Part shown: positions 25,260 through 37,192 of the stretch, piece after piece
Numbering within the stretch: the stretch's first letter is position 1
Layout: each line of letters opens with the position of its first letter
NCBI GenBank assembly: GCA_030762175.1
Contig: CM060833.1
Span: 67,226,001 to 67,290,000 of the forward strand
Origin: Metallyticus violacea
Taxonomy: Eukaryota; Arthropoda; Insecta; Mantodea; Metallyticidae
Reading direction: 5' to 3'
Length of the DNA stretch: 64,000 nucleotides
Position numbers and translations under genes: made by a program
The notes under the pieces: generated by a model
The model's input: the letters and a program-made list of their open reading frames with translations, nothing else
What the model was told of the DNA's origin: nothing
Database searches by the model: none

Positions 25260-27475
25260 ACACTTTGGTTTTATCGTAATTATTAGACAGGGGTAGTAAA
25301 TGTATTCATACTGTAATTACAACGGATTGATGGTGATAGCTGATCTCCAGAAGATATAATAGTGAAATCAGCTAGTGGAGTTTCTTCTGAAAATCGCCCT
25401 TTGTGTTATTAAAATGTACCATTATCCTTATAAAATGTATAGGTCATAATATTCAAAATCAGCAATAAGATCACTTTAATATCATGCTTATAACAGGAAA
25501 AGTGTTGGCTAACGCAAAGATAAGAGCGTTTTGCCAATACCTCGTCCAAGTGCAAATGAATGACTATATTTTGCTTCATTCTATTTTGTATACTATGAAT
25601 GAAAATTTAAAATGTGTTTTTATGACGCTCTCTTCTCCTTTGTGCATTTCAAATGGTAATTTCACAGCTGCTTTGAAACTGGTTGTAAGTTTAGATATAT
25701 TGGTGTTTTAATAAATAAGTTCAGTACATATTTGAACAGTTTTTAAGTACTAATTTAAAGGATAAAAAGACGGTATATGTTTTCAGGAGTCAATGAATAA
25801 TGAATTACATTCAAACGAACATTGGTCGAAGCTGCCACACAACTGCGGAATTTGATATCTGAGGTATTATGTTCAAATATTTGCTATCCTTACCCGCAAG
25901 AGGAAAGTTCCGGACTCCGACCAATTAAAAGCTATTTAATTATCTACGTACCGCAATCAAATGGCGACTGGTTCATTCTCTGGGCTGCCTAACGCCCTTT
26001 CTCGTAATTCATGAAATTTCTGTTATTTCTGATATTCCGGTGTTTTTGGAGTGCGTAAAAAGTTAACCATAGCTAAAGTACAGAAATGTGCAAAAATGGG
26101 AAACGAAAATTCTCATTTGAAATCGGGAAAACCTGGAAGGAACGTTATGATTTATACAGGCACGTAAACACAAGTTTCTACTTTTTATTCTTCTTTCTGG
26201 TTATAGAACGTTCTATTCCTTCCTACATTTAAATCTTTGCAATCTTTCTGTTTCAAATTTCTCTTCTGAATTCTCTTGAGTTCACTTATTTTTGATATAA
26301 CATTATTTTCTTTGTCATCTTTATCGCATTTTATGACATTCTTAGTCACGTACCTCATGTTATACACAAACAACTTCAGGTATTAAACAAGTAGTGTTTT
26401 TGTTCTTGAGACAAATAATATTAATCATTTTGCTAATGCAATGCTTAGGCAGTCCTATCAGTAAAGTTCTTATCCTGTAGATTTTATGTCTCAACATATG
26501 ATTGTTTTCTGAAAACCGAATATTCAAATGTTTTCCTAAATTGTTCTAAAAACGATAGATCGTATGGCCATGTTATACATATAACATACAGAACATAACA
26601 ATACACTTGTAATGAGTAGGAAAAAAAACTAAGTGGGCGAAAAATAACGCTCGATTTTAACATGGGTTAGTTATTATTTTATTATATACTAATATATTAA
26701 TAGGCTGCATTTTTAATTTTATTGCATTGTAGCCGAAATTAAGGGTCACGTTTGATTAAATTAATATGGGTGTAATCGATGTTAATAATTAATAAAAATA
26801 TGATCTGATGCATGTATGTAATTTATATTAAGGGTATTGTATTCATTTAGATAGCACCTGTGTTAAATCTTTAGTAGAAGGTCATTATGTATTTGTGTAT
26901 TCACACAATACAACCGGACTGCTCGTTAAACTATGGAATGCGTCGTATCGAAGTTTATCCCAGTGGAATGTTAAAAGGTTCGACCAGAGAAGGCCGCCTT
27001 TGTTTTCGTTTCCTCAGAAAATGGTAAAGCAAAACAGTTTACCGAGACGCAGAATGTGCCTTCTTAACAGAGACGTGTTGTTTCAAAAGGTAAGGGTAAC
27101 GGTGCTAATGACAATAAGGGAAGAATTCTTTCGAGAAATGAACAAATGTCAACCTTAGCTGACAGCATATTTTTATAGCCCTTCTAACAGTAACATTTAA
27201 ACACGTCAACAGGTTTCTGACATGCCTTCAGACACAAACAGATGCTTCTTATTTATGGCCGAGACGTGGTCGATCGCGATTTCATTGTAGTTAAATCTGG
27301 AAGGGCAGAAAAGTGAAGGTGATGTCAGATTTAAAAAAAAAATCCGAATATTTATAGCAGGGATGTTCGTTCTTGGAATTACTATAGCATGAGAACATTA
27401 ATTTTAGACAGTTAGTACAGCTCAACTAATAAGAATATAATAAAATTAAACGAATCAGAGCAGATATTAAGGAAG
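25260..27475. other. No gene seen
   Basis: AT-rich DNA. Short ORFs at 25484-25711 and 26895-27158 on the plus strand have no recognisable motif. Confidence 0.55.
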
Positions 27476-27479
27476 AACC

Positions 27480-27900
27480 AATAACGCAGATAGAATCGAA
27501 CCGAGTTTCATAAATTTTGTGGATCTAAATTTTGCGAGGGAAGGTTAACAACGATACAGTGAACTGAGTCTAATATAATACAGAAGGCAAGACAAGCAGT
27601 GGGGTGTTAGCATTCAGGAATTAGTAGTCGTGTCTAGGAGTCGATGGTTGTAGTCGGAGGAAGGAATAGTAAGAGCTAATTTAAATAAACGGGCATAAGA
27701 ATAGACAATCAGAATCGAAGTGCGCGAAGTCTGTAGGAAAAGAATAGCAGTCAGTCAGATCAGTCGGCGATTATGAACCGATAAACATTATCTAGGAGAC
27801 AACTGAAATCTTCGACATATTTCCAAGCAAATACAAACAGTCCGATATTCTTATATTAACTGTGAATAAATTATGTCAACTGAGAACTCAAGTGTTTCCG
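27480..27900 (+). mobile_element. Possible LTR-retrotransposon terminal repeat remnant
   Basis: This is a GC-moderate, purine-rich stretch with features typical of insect Gypsy LTR R/U5 regions: an aaattttgcgaggg motif, many gtcgg and agtcagtcag words (near 27751) and tgtgaataaatt near the right end. A stretch of the same character lies at 46440-47100. I see no internal gag or pol, so at best this is a solo or truncated LTR. Confidence 0.25.
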
Positions 27901-28079
27901 TGTAGCCTGCTAGGTTCCCTTTCCTTCCCTCTAACTCAAACGAGTCACAAAATTCCAGAATTTCCTGATCCCGACACAAGGGGCATCCAACCAAGAAGTT
28001 ACATAATCAGTTTATTTCTTGCTCCTTATCTCGCAAGTAACGACCTCATCCTACGTACGGCCCCAGCTATTACTGTTTT

Positions 28080-28698
28080 TAATCTCTCAATTCTTTTGTG
28101 ATCATTTTTTGTATTTTCTGAATGAAAATACATTCACTAAATTGCTTATGCACAACGGTTTCTCTATTCCTGCCAACCCTTAAAACGTAGAATACTTTAA
28201 TACAAAGTGTATACGAGATGATCAAATGAAACCCCACGATTCTCGTAGCTCGCCTAGCGTATCAATCAGCAATGATAAGGGATGGGGGAAGAAACTGCCA
28301 TATAGATCATCATACCCCGGTAGGAGATGCAGTTTGCTTGACTTGCTACCGGTTCTTCTATCCTGGAAAATAGGCGCCCAAATGTGGAAGGTTTCGATTA
28401 CCAAGTATAATTTAGTTAATGCTTATTTTCCTACAGAGGCAGAGTGACAGATGATAAGCCACCATTTATATAGCTATCTTGAGGGGAACTAAAGTATTAT
28501 TTGGACATGAAATGATGGAAATTTTGCTCCAGGGACCTCTTTTTCAGGTATGGAGTTCTTTAATACACCATAAATCTACAACACGGGCATGTTCTAAATC
28601 CCAGGGATTTAAGTTCCTCAAGAAGGACTTGGGCTCGAAATTTTTAAGTCCTGAAAATTTGAAACTAACTTGCGTCTTATGGGCATGCTCTGAGCAAG
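28080..28698. other. Leader side of a mariner relic
   Basis: The words acgagatgatcaaatgaaac near 28213 look like a mariner-type terminus. Between here and the transposase ATG at 28700 there are only short frames. No right-hand partner was found. Confidence 0.3.
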
Positions 28699-28699
28699 T

Positions 28700-29015
28700 A
28701 TGGCGGCGATTCCTAACCCGCCAAAAGTGAATCAAAGTGCTGTGATTAAATTTTTGACAGTGGAGAGCTGTCAGCAGAGTGAAATTCGTCATCCCATGGA
28801 ATGCCGTGTATGGTAAAAAAAGGTGCATAGAAGAATACAGTGGAGGGATGGACACTATTGTTTTGGACAGGACCTTAGCAAAGGTCAACGATGAAGAAAT
28901 TATTTGAAAACTCTTCTCTAATGGGTTTCGCATAAGGAATAGCACATGGGTTTGTATCTACAATACTGTACCGGTACGAGGAAGATAGTGACGATTTCCT
29001 TCTGAGCATAGTGAC
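28700..29015 (+). pseudogene. mariner-family transposase N-terminal fragment (relic B)
   Basis: ATG 28700 opens MAAIPNPPKVNQSAVIKFLT, then VESCQQSEIRHPMECRVW. This is the helix-turn-helix start of mariner-like (SETMAR/GVQW-type) transposases, whose usual form is AVIKFLTLE..SEIHxRM. Stops follow almost at once. Farther on, VLDRTLAKVNDEEI (about 28859) and DDFLLSIVT (about 28990) match the second helix-turn-helix region and the stretch just before the first catalytic Asp. The canonical GDE is lost. The catalytic core is not recognisable downstream. Confidence 0.7.
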
Positions 29016-29695
29016 GTACAATCCCCTTTCGTTTGTTCTAGCCTCTCAAGGGCAAACGCTGCCACAAGGATCAAACTCAAAGTTGCGGTGTGAAGCTGGT
29101 TCACGCAGCAACCATGAACCCTTTTTTCGGATGGAAACCGACACTTGGTGAGGCAGTGGGGCATGTGCCTGAATGCCCAGGATGACACTGCCTCGTCTGT
29201 ATCCTTAAATGTTTTAGTTTTTAATTCACTGGATTGGTTTATATAGCCAGAATAGTCTTAATTGATCACATAGTATTTCAAAAAGTTACATAGGTTGAAC
29301 ATAATAAGATATATGATTAAGAATGTTCTATGTATTTTCCGACGCTTTCGTTGAACAATGCATATAAGTAAGAGACGTTCTGAAACGCTAATTTGTGTGA
29401 ACTATTGGCCATTTTGAAGTTAGTCCAATCCAATCTCGTATTCCTAGAAAATTGACAGGTAGTGTAAAATCGGCACAGTAAAAGGCTTTCCAGCGCTGTC
29501 TGCGAACTGAAAATTAACTTTAGTTATCCAGTTAGAAACTACTGCAAAATAAAGAGGCGTTAAGTAATAGAACAAGCCCACCTTGCTCGCTTTTTACCCA
29601 CCATAAGTGTGCAGCCAGTTTCCGCCCAGGGTTGAAATTAAAAAAGTTCCTTCAAGTCGTTACCATTATACCCTTTTCCCATAAAAGTCTCTCAT
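29016..29695. other. No gene seen
   Basis: The first 150 bp may be the decayed continuation of mariner relic B. The rest is unassigned. Confidence 0.45.
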
Positions 29696-29707
29696 TTTAC
29701 CATTAGT

Positions 29708-29744
29708 TTTTTTTTTTTTTGAGTAGTGTTTAACGCCCGTTTTC
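29708..29744 (-). mobile_element. 37-bp micro-retroposon with 12-bp target-site duplication
   Basis: Perfect duplications, tttaccattagt, lie at 29696-29707 and 29745-29756 and enclose only 37 bp. Read on the minus strand the insert is gaaaacgggcgttaaacact followed by a few bases and an A-run. It is the extreme 3' end of a LINE or SINE, so it is an insertion aborted after about 25 nt of non-tail sequence. Confidence 0.85.
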
Positions 29745-29756
29745 TTTACCATTAGT

Positions 29757-32700
29757 GTGAAATTAAAATATCGTACTGTATTCACTCTCTTAAAAATTCA
29801 GTAAATTAATCATATGTTTTATTAATAAAGTGAATTTAATGTAATAATAAAATTAATTAGAATAACTTTTGAAATCTTACACTTTTTTCCATTTACTCTG
29901 GAACGTATAAACACGGCCAAACTCTTCAAATTTCAAAATAGTTCTAAGTTTATAGTTTAAATTAAATATGTAATCCATCGCCATTACTAAACGCCACTTA
30001 GCATGCCTTCTTCAAGCTACAAGACAAACGAAATGTAATCTAAAGATATCGCAGCTAAAGAAAATAAATTAATGCATTTTAAAGGTTCGAAAAAGAAATA
30101 AAATATTGGTGATTGGAGCAAACATAGAATAGATTAAGCAGACGACATTAAGTGCAACACGAATAAGCAAACATGATTAAGATAATTTCAATGGTCACTT
30201 ATGGAGTCTTTTTGGCCAAAAAATATAAAATATCTGTAAGATATGCCACATAATTGAAATAAGAAACCATAATAAAAGTTTGCTGGAATTCTTCCTTGAA
30301 GGTTAATTTACAGCATATATGCAAAGAATTAGCTGTTAATTACAATGGAGAAGTCCTAAAGAGTTGCCTGAAATGTGATAGAGTTTGTACGTAGTTGAAG
30401 ACATCGCTGAATATCATACATGAATCCGCAGCACGGGATATGATGTTGAGGACTGTTCAGTAATGCATTATACAATAACTGTTTTAGCTTTACTTCCATA
30501 ACTTCTTAGTTAACACCAGTTCAGGGGCGACTCCTCTAGGAATTGCTAGTTTGCGCTACCACCAACAATTTCGACATTGAATTCCCTATAATTATTTGGT
30601 AGTAACTTTTATGTGTAAAAGTAAAAACAACAGCAACATCTGTACGGGACTTCTATGTTTATATTTGTCGTTATTATCTGGAGAGGACTTATGTTTTGGT
30701 GAGTATGTGGAGTACTTTGATCGAGGGAGGCGAGAGGAAGCTATAGGAGAAGCCTCTCGTCCATGAGAGCTCACATTATGTGCATGCACCGCCAGAAACG
30801 CCACCGCTCTCATGTGCGATTCCAGGAAAACCTCCAGTTTTACACGACTGATAGTTGCGTTACAAAACTGAATGAACTACAGAACTAGTAGATAGTTATA
30901 GTCAAATACTACGTTAATAGCAACATAGTGATATTTATTAAATATGACAAAGCTCGCAGTTATTATAATATTACATTTGAAGTAACAATACTCTTATTCT
31001 GACACCCTCCAGCAAAGAAAATCGGTTTTTGGGTCACAGTACAAGCCAATTTCCTTAAACAGTGCTTTTATTAGTAATCAGCTATTGCTAAATGGCAGGC
31101 GAGCGAAGTTAAGTGTGAATTCATGAAGTATTGATGCATTTATTAATTGCGACAGGGCTTATACTCAATGACAATGAGGAGTAATAAAAAGACAATGATT
31201 ATTTACAGCAAAATACTTAAAAAAAGAATCCAGTTAACCTAATTAAATGTAAGACAACCTAGTATTAAATAAATCAATCTAATTTAAATATATCCAATTA
31301 ATTTTGCACATATTTACATGTCCGTAATTAAATGCATTTCACCTAAAACATTTCATTTTAGTTACATATGTTATACTAATTAAGCCCATGTTAATTTTAT
31401 TTCGTTTTGACTTAACTGAATATAAAGATAATGAACACTATACAAACCATACATTCTAAGCCTTGTTCTTTTAAACCAATGGAAGAGAAAATCAAAATTT
31501 AAAAACTGGTTAGACAAAATCCACTGTTAATTTCAGTCAAACTGTGATTTCCAAAACATAGGAAGTATACAATGACTTCTGTAGAGTCAGATTTTATCCT
31601 GCAAATTCCAGACTTTAATCAAAATGTCAATGATTAGTTTGATGCATGAAAACCAGGAAAATAATGTTTAATGTGTAAGTTACTACGATGTTTTTATTAC
31701 ATCTGCTGCCATGAGCCGACGCTGATTGTGTTGAAAGATTTAAGGCAGACTTTAAGAAGATGATTAAAATTTCATTTGTTTGCACTAGTTGGAAAAATTA
31801 GGCCAAAAACAGTTAAAAACCAAAAACACAACTCTGTCAAAAGCAGTGACATATAAGTCGCCTTGCAGATAACTAATGCAAAGTGTTTAAACGGAAAGCT
31901 TGTGACAATGCAACGACAGGGATTTTGATTTTTCGAGTGGACTGTAGGACAAAAGCAAGTAACTTATGTGCAGTGTAGTGAAAGAGCTGGATGGTGCAGA
32001 ATGCCCCCTACTAGTTCCACTTAGTAAACGACTCTCTGCCACTTCTTTTCTCCACGGTAATATGAAGGAGGAAACGCTTTCAACTTGGAAGGATGTTTGT
32101 TTACTCCTATCAACTGGGCAAAGAGGAAGAGCTGCACAGAGTAACCAGCTCATAAACTTTAAAACTTACGTCTGTCTGCAAGTAAAACACAAGACTTGCA
32201 TTGTGTTGTGCGATTTTTATTATTTATGGGTTCCAACAAACTTTTATTTTCATTTGTTACTTCATTCCTTCTGAGGAACGAGACTATGCGTCATATTTTT
32301 CCTTTGGTATGGCGCATTGAGACCATGAAAATCCCAGAAGTATGTCTTTTCGCTATAAATGTAAGCGTACGCGTCTACATTTGCAGCGATAAAATATTTT
32401 ATATTGAAGCTATAAAGGCACAGGGTTTCTTGGTTAAAATCTAATTGTTACTGTTATTTCATTGTGATGCAAAATATCACTGGGTTTATTAGTGGATTTT
32501 TTTTTTTTTTTTGGAAGGTCTCGGATATAAAGCTCTGATTAAGTTTAAAATGTTGGCACTATGCAAATAACAACTGGAAATAACTGAGCTCTTCAACAAG
32601 CTATAATATTTTGGTCAAGATGAAATATAATATAAAAAAAATTTAAAAAAATTAAAAAAAATAAAATATGTCTTTTGGTGCATTCGGACAGTACTGCTTA

Positions 32701-32929
32701 ACGTTTGTTCGGTCTCTTTAACCCCATATCTCATTCTATCAATTTCATGGAAAGCTGCTTGTGGCGTAGATACAAAGTCCTCACTCCGATACGCAATCAG
32801 AAATTGGTTTTGCTGACATGGATTTACTGCCTAGCGCCTTGCTCCTACCGAAGGAAATCATGTCACGCGGTAGGAACTGTTTCTTTCTTTATTTTTAGTA
32901 TTAAATAGTAATTAGTGTTGTACTCAGCA
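29757..32929. other. No gene seen over 3.2 kb
   Basis: AT-rich DNA. Overlapping ORFs near 31887-32274 on both strands, of 88 and 102 codons, share no recognisable motif. A T-run lies at 32499-32512. Confidence 0.55.
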
Positions 32930-33240
32930 TGCTAGTACATGGCGGAAGTGACTTCCCTCTGCTGTGAGATATCTGAATCCTTTTGAAAAGATTTTGACAC
33001 ATTCGCCGTAATTCACCCTCCCGGACATATAAACTAACTCTCTGTTTCGGCGCTTCCATGAGTTTTATTTCGGGCATAGCAGTAATTTTATGTAGTTGAA
33101 GATGCAGTAGTTCAGAGATTTTATTCACACTACCGGCAGATACACCAACTTTTTGGATAATCGTGGTGAAGACTTTCGAGGAGAATTTTCTAATCGATAC
33201 TTCTCTTTTAAATCCCAGTTTTGTGACCTCGGCTGCTTGT
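32930..33240 (-). pseudogene. DUF4817-type DDE transposase, internally deleted (copy 1)
   Basis: On the minus strand an N-terminal piece, ENSPRKSSPRLSKKVGVSAG then SVNKISELLHLQLHKIT, matches the helix-turn-helix start of the DUF4817/Tc-like transposases common in insects (SPRKSxRRLAQQxGVSxxSxxRxxxxLxLxPYK). It runs within about 20 residues into ELRRMCQNLFKRIQ, which matches the extreme C-terminus (ELQRVFxNxxKRCQxCxxxxGxHFQHL). About 200 residues, including the catalytic DDE core, are missing. The part from 33128 to 32901 remains open. The protein cannot catalyse transposition but would retain DNA-binding residues if expressed. Confidence 0.7.
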
Positions 33241-33259
33241 AAATGAAAAGCCTTTAGGT

Positions 33260-35139
33260 TCGAATTTGTTCACCAATCTGAAAATTTCATTTCTGATGAG
33301 ATGTTACTGGAAATTCAACACGAAATTCTTTCTATTTAACTTGTGCGGTTTCTTTTGCACTAACAACCATAAAGAAATTATCTTTGCACTAGCATATATC
33401 TCGCTCAAGGCATATTCTGCAATACACAAATACTTAATAGAAAGTGTACACGCACTTCCAATAGAAATACAACTGAAACAGTTGGCTTAATAAACACGAC
33501 TGAGCATGCTCAACTGTCTGCGTCAACTGAATTTTAACTCCATTCTTATCGGTAATCGGGCTTTCACTGACGGTCAACCGGTTTCCACCGGAATATAAAA
33601 CGCCGATTGCTTAGCGGAATGAGAACACAGTACAAAACAATCCAGGTTTGTGGAGGGTGCAAAGTCTTCTGTTTCTTGAATTGCCCAGCATTTTTCTCAA
33701 AGCTATCACAAACGTCTAAATCTCAGGTGTTTCTAGTTCATCATCCCAAATAGCATTGGCACAGTTAATTTGCTGCACATTAGACCAGTGACGGTGCCAT
33801 AGTCGATCGAAACCGCCCAATTTTATTAACTGTAATTAGCAGTGAATGAAGTGACATCTAGAAGTGTTCTTCAAATACTCTCCCTCTCCTTTCTGCTGTA
33901 ATTCCTGTCCCCCAATCCAGCACACTTCTTGCCCATTATCATCCTCATTCTCTAAGGAAATATGGTCCTTCCGCGCTCTGGGTGCGGCTTAAAACTGGAT
34001 CCATTAATGCCTTCTGCCGCCCGTTTGCGAAACTCCAATGCTTTGCTTAGAAAATAAGCTAATGTCGATTAGCACCAAGCCCAGACTTCGCTCACCTTTA
34101 AAATGTAAAACCATAAAATGTCATATTTCAAACTGAAGAATAACAGTCACAAATATGACAACAGAACAATAAAAACAGAACGTTTATATAGTAAAAAAGA
34201 AACTCAGTCAACTAGCATAAGTTTTCAGCGTTTTTATTTTATTTTATGTTATTGTTTATTTCATTAGCTTACGTTTGTTGAAACATATAGGTTTTAGAAA
34301 AAAATTACGCATTTTTATACTTTTACTTTTCTTATAGTCTAAACTTGAAAGAAGAATTTAAAATTTGGGGGGGGGGGGGATTTGCAATAATTTAATTCAG
34401 TGAGACAGTAAAAAGAACATTGCAAACATTATCTTATTGATTCACTTAGTTTGTTAGCTATAGCTACAGTGAGATTAAATGAATTACGGGCCAGTAGAGT
34501 GGAGCTGCGAATTGAGAAGCCAATCGTCAAGACCGTATAATACATGTATAGATAACGGCTTATAGTGACTTTGATAGCGACTGGTTCTGGGTTCGTATGT
34601 TACACCGTGTTTTTGCTCCATGTAAATATATATTAATTGTTCTTCTTAGTCATGCCACTATATAAACATAGTCTTAAAGGGCGGGTTTTAATATACGTAC
34701 ATATGTGAAAACTGATTTTTGCAGAGGAGTGTAAAGCGATCTGAAATCGTGTTTCAGGTAGAGAAACTGTGCGCCAACTTGTTAAAAATTACGAGAGACA
34801 AGAAACATTTTCCGGACCATGTTCTAAAGGAAGAAAAATTAAATGAAATACAAGAATTCACTACGCAGGTGCCAGCAATGTATTGCCAGTATTGCCACTG
34901 AGAGACATTATCTTCAACATAAAACAAGTTAATGTTTTTTTATCAGTTTTAAATCCTGTATACTAACTGTATGTTTTCAGTAAAAATATGCACACTAAAA
35001 TTAAAATATTAACTTTAGGCGAGACGATTCTTACCTCCCTTACTCTGTTGCGGTGGCTCCATTTCCCTATTTAAAACCTCACTCAGGCTGTACTCTGTAG
35101 TTATTCTTATTGGTCATTTGTGTTTTAACATCTTGTGTG
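33260..35139. other. No gene seen
   Basis: A moderately GC-richer part at 33540-34080 has no readable coding content. A 13-G run lies at 34367-34379. Confidence 0.5.
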
Positions 35140-35523
35140 TAGGAACAACATTGGCATTTTGAGATTTGCATAGCTCCAATATGATTTTGAAAATCAATAA
35201 TATTGAGATGTATTCTTTTAAACTGTATAAATAAGATGGATGGGATTCATTTGCAAATTTTCTGCATTTTCAAATCCATATTAAAATGTTTTAACTCACC
35301 TGTCATTATTGGAGGTGATTTTAATATTGATTTATTAAAATCTGACAAAAATGCACATGTATTTCTAGCTATATTGAACAACCTATGATACAATCTCATA
35401 CCACAATTACCTTCAATACAGCTACTTGTGTGGATTATATGTTTTGCAATATCACATGGCATTCTTGTATTGCTGAAATATTTATGTACGTAGGTATTGC
35501 TGGTTTATTACTTAAAATTGATG
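35140..35523 (+). pseudogene. Non-LTR retrotransposon endonuclease fragment (LINE Z)
   Basis: The plus strand reads SPVIIGGDFNIDLLKSDKN, the GDFN motif of the apurinic-type endonuclease (EEP) domain of LINEs, which nicks target DNA. After a frameshift it continues as NTATCVDYMFCNI and AEIFMYVGIAG, matching the TxxSxxxIDxIFxN and AExxxxxxSDH blocks that follow in these proteins. In the second block the expected SDH is altered, so the enzyme is dead. The fragment is cut at 35524 by a SINE insertion. Confidence 0.75.
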
Positions 35524-35810
35524 TCGGTCCTGGTAGTGTAGTGGTTATCATACTTGCCTCCTAAACCCAAGATCGCGGGTTCGAACCCGGCCAGGACCGA
35601 TGGAGTTTTTCGGGCGTAAAAATCTTAAGTATGTCTTCCTTCGGAATTGAAGTAAAGCCGTGGGTCCCGTGTCGTACATTTACGGCACGAAAAAGAACCT
35701 CAAGTCTGAAAGAGAGACCTCTGAGCAAAATTTGTCGGCCGTTTCACGCCCTGAATTGAATGGGACGCTGATGACGTGAGATGATGATAAATAAATAAAT
35801 CATTTTCATT
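35524..35810 (+). mobile_element. tRNA-derived SINE, family 1, well preserved, inside LINE Z
   Basis: It has the head tcggtcctggtagtgtagtg and a perfect palindromic B box gcgggttcgaacccgg, then the full body (gtcccgtgtcgtacatttac) and a tail of ATAAATAAATAAAT. It lies between two parts of a decayed LINE. I could not define the target-site duplication. Confidence 0.93.
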
Positions 35811-35889
35811 TCTATTCGACTCTTAAATATATCCACACAGATAGAAACGCCATTTTGCCTAACTCCGGCCTCTGATCTTAAGATATAAA

Positions 35890-35987
35890 AATCAAGTAAT
35901 ACTTAACAAATTCATTGAACTTCCTTGGTGTAAATACTGATGATAAATTAAACTGGCAAATACATACTGACAAAATACAATTGACTA
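35890..35987 (+). pseudogene. LINE Z, reverse-transcriptase thumb-side fragment
   Basis: From 35912 the plus strand reads SLNFLGVNTDDKLNWQIHTD. This is the FLGVxxDxxLxWxxH block that follows the catalytic YxDD in LINE reverse transcriptases. The catalytic domain that should lie between it and the endonuclease piece is absent, so LINE Z has lost its middle. A second-family SINE abuts it on the right. Confidence 0.65.
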
Positions 35988-36220
35988 CCTTCGTGATCTA
36001 TTAGTAGCGTTTGCGATTACTAATCCGGAGGTTATGGTTTCGATTTCAGGTCAGTTAAACTATCTGCAAAATGATATTTTCGAAGTTTATCGTTACCTTG
36101 AGAAAGGAATGCCAGTTAGCTATAAGGTCCCAAGGACTCCTAGCGCATTTACACAATGATTAATTCAATCCATTTCATTCTATTGATAACTACAGATCTA
36201 CTCTACACCCATAGTATTAA
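35988..36220 (+). mobile_element. tRNA-derived SINE, family 2, copy a
   Basis: The tRNA-like head has an A box in gatctattagtagcgtttgc and a B-box relic in ggtttcgatttcagg. It is followed by ttaccttgagaaaggaatgc and a 3' region, ggactcctagcgcatttaca, then cattccat-type sequence. The same blocks occur at 48741-48889 and 49617-49697. The sequence is unrelated to family 1. Confidence 0.75.
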
Positions 36221-36404
36221 CGTCCAATGCAGTCAAAGCAACAATAAATAGCACATTAAATTACAACTGAGGCTGAATACATGTATTTCCCTCCTAATAC
36301 GACAATTTGCGAACAATAACAGTAGCAGTAGACTTTTATTGTTGCAGTTTTAAAGTATACATAAGTAAGCATATCAGTCGCACGGGCCTTAATGCTAATA
36401 CCGT

Positions 36405-37030
36405 ACTTGTAACAATCCAAATATACACACATGCAGACCTACATGCATTCATACATATGTACAAACACGTCGATATGCACACATCAGCGTTTTATGAGTA
36501 ATTTTTAATACATGTATACAAACATGAATAGAAAGCCCTTACTTCTGTGTACCCTTCCCTTTACTGAACCTTCTCCAACTTCTGTCTCTTCTCTATAGCC
36601 ATTAACCTTCTTTGTCTGGTCTTCACTAGAAATATTCCCTATTTGTGCGTGTATGTCCTTGCACCAAAACTTCCCGGCAATTGTTCAAACTATTGTTGGA
36701 ATTCAGAAATTGTAGTAAATGTTCAATTATTAATCTGAGTCATGCGAGATCACTTCTTTCTTCTCTCCCACGGACATCTTGATATTCCCCCTCCCCCACA
36801 TCATCTATTTAAAACTTCAGGTCAAGCAATACTTTTTCTGTGCATTGAGTCTCAGTCTTCTATATCTCGCAAACGTCTGTTAACTATTTTCCAATTATTG
36901 CGCGTAATGTCCTCACCCCTTAACCAAACATACCCTAATGCAATTTTGTCGAGCCTTTCCTTATTTTTGATATCCAACCTATATTCCCCCCTTCCCTTAT
37001 TTGACTGCTGCCTTTTTATCATACGGTACA
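36405..37030 (-). pseudogene. LINE X, 5'-truncated copy B (C-terminal coding and 3' region)
   Basis: This is collinear with 43895-44560 of LINE X copy A. Shared blocks include cttctctatagccattaacc / cttctctatagtcattaatc, and aagcctttccttatttttga in copy A matched by gagcctttccttatttttga here. Only the end of the second ORF and the 3' untranslated region are present. Copy B lacks the mariner that interrupts copy A and so shows the empty site (catgcattcatacatatgta). Confidence 0.8.
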
Positions 37031-37147
37031 AAACATTACTGGTTTTAAATTGAATTTAAAGCAAATGTTATCAATAATACCACATACTTCATCTGTGAAT
37101 GTATTAATATTTACAAGTCTCATAATTTATTATGGTCAATTTTCTGC

Positions 37148-37151
<4 letters not shown>

Positions 37152-37189
<38 letters not shown>
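37152..37189. repeat. (TA)n microsatellite
   Basis: About 18 TA units. Confidence 0.97.

Positions 37190-37192
<3 letters not shown>

Noticed and set aside
28544..28945. 133-codon minus ORF
   Set aside because: It is antisense to the mariner N-terminal fragment at 28700-29015, and its sequence has no family pattern, whereas the plus strand does.
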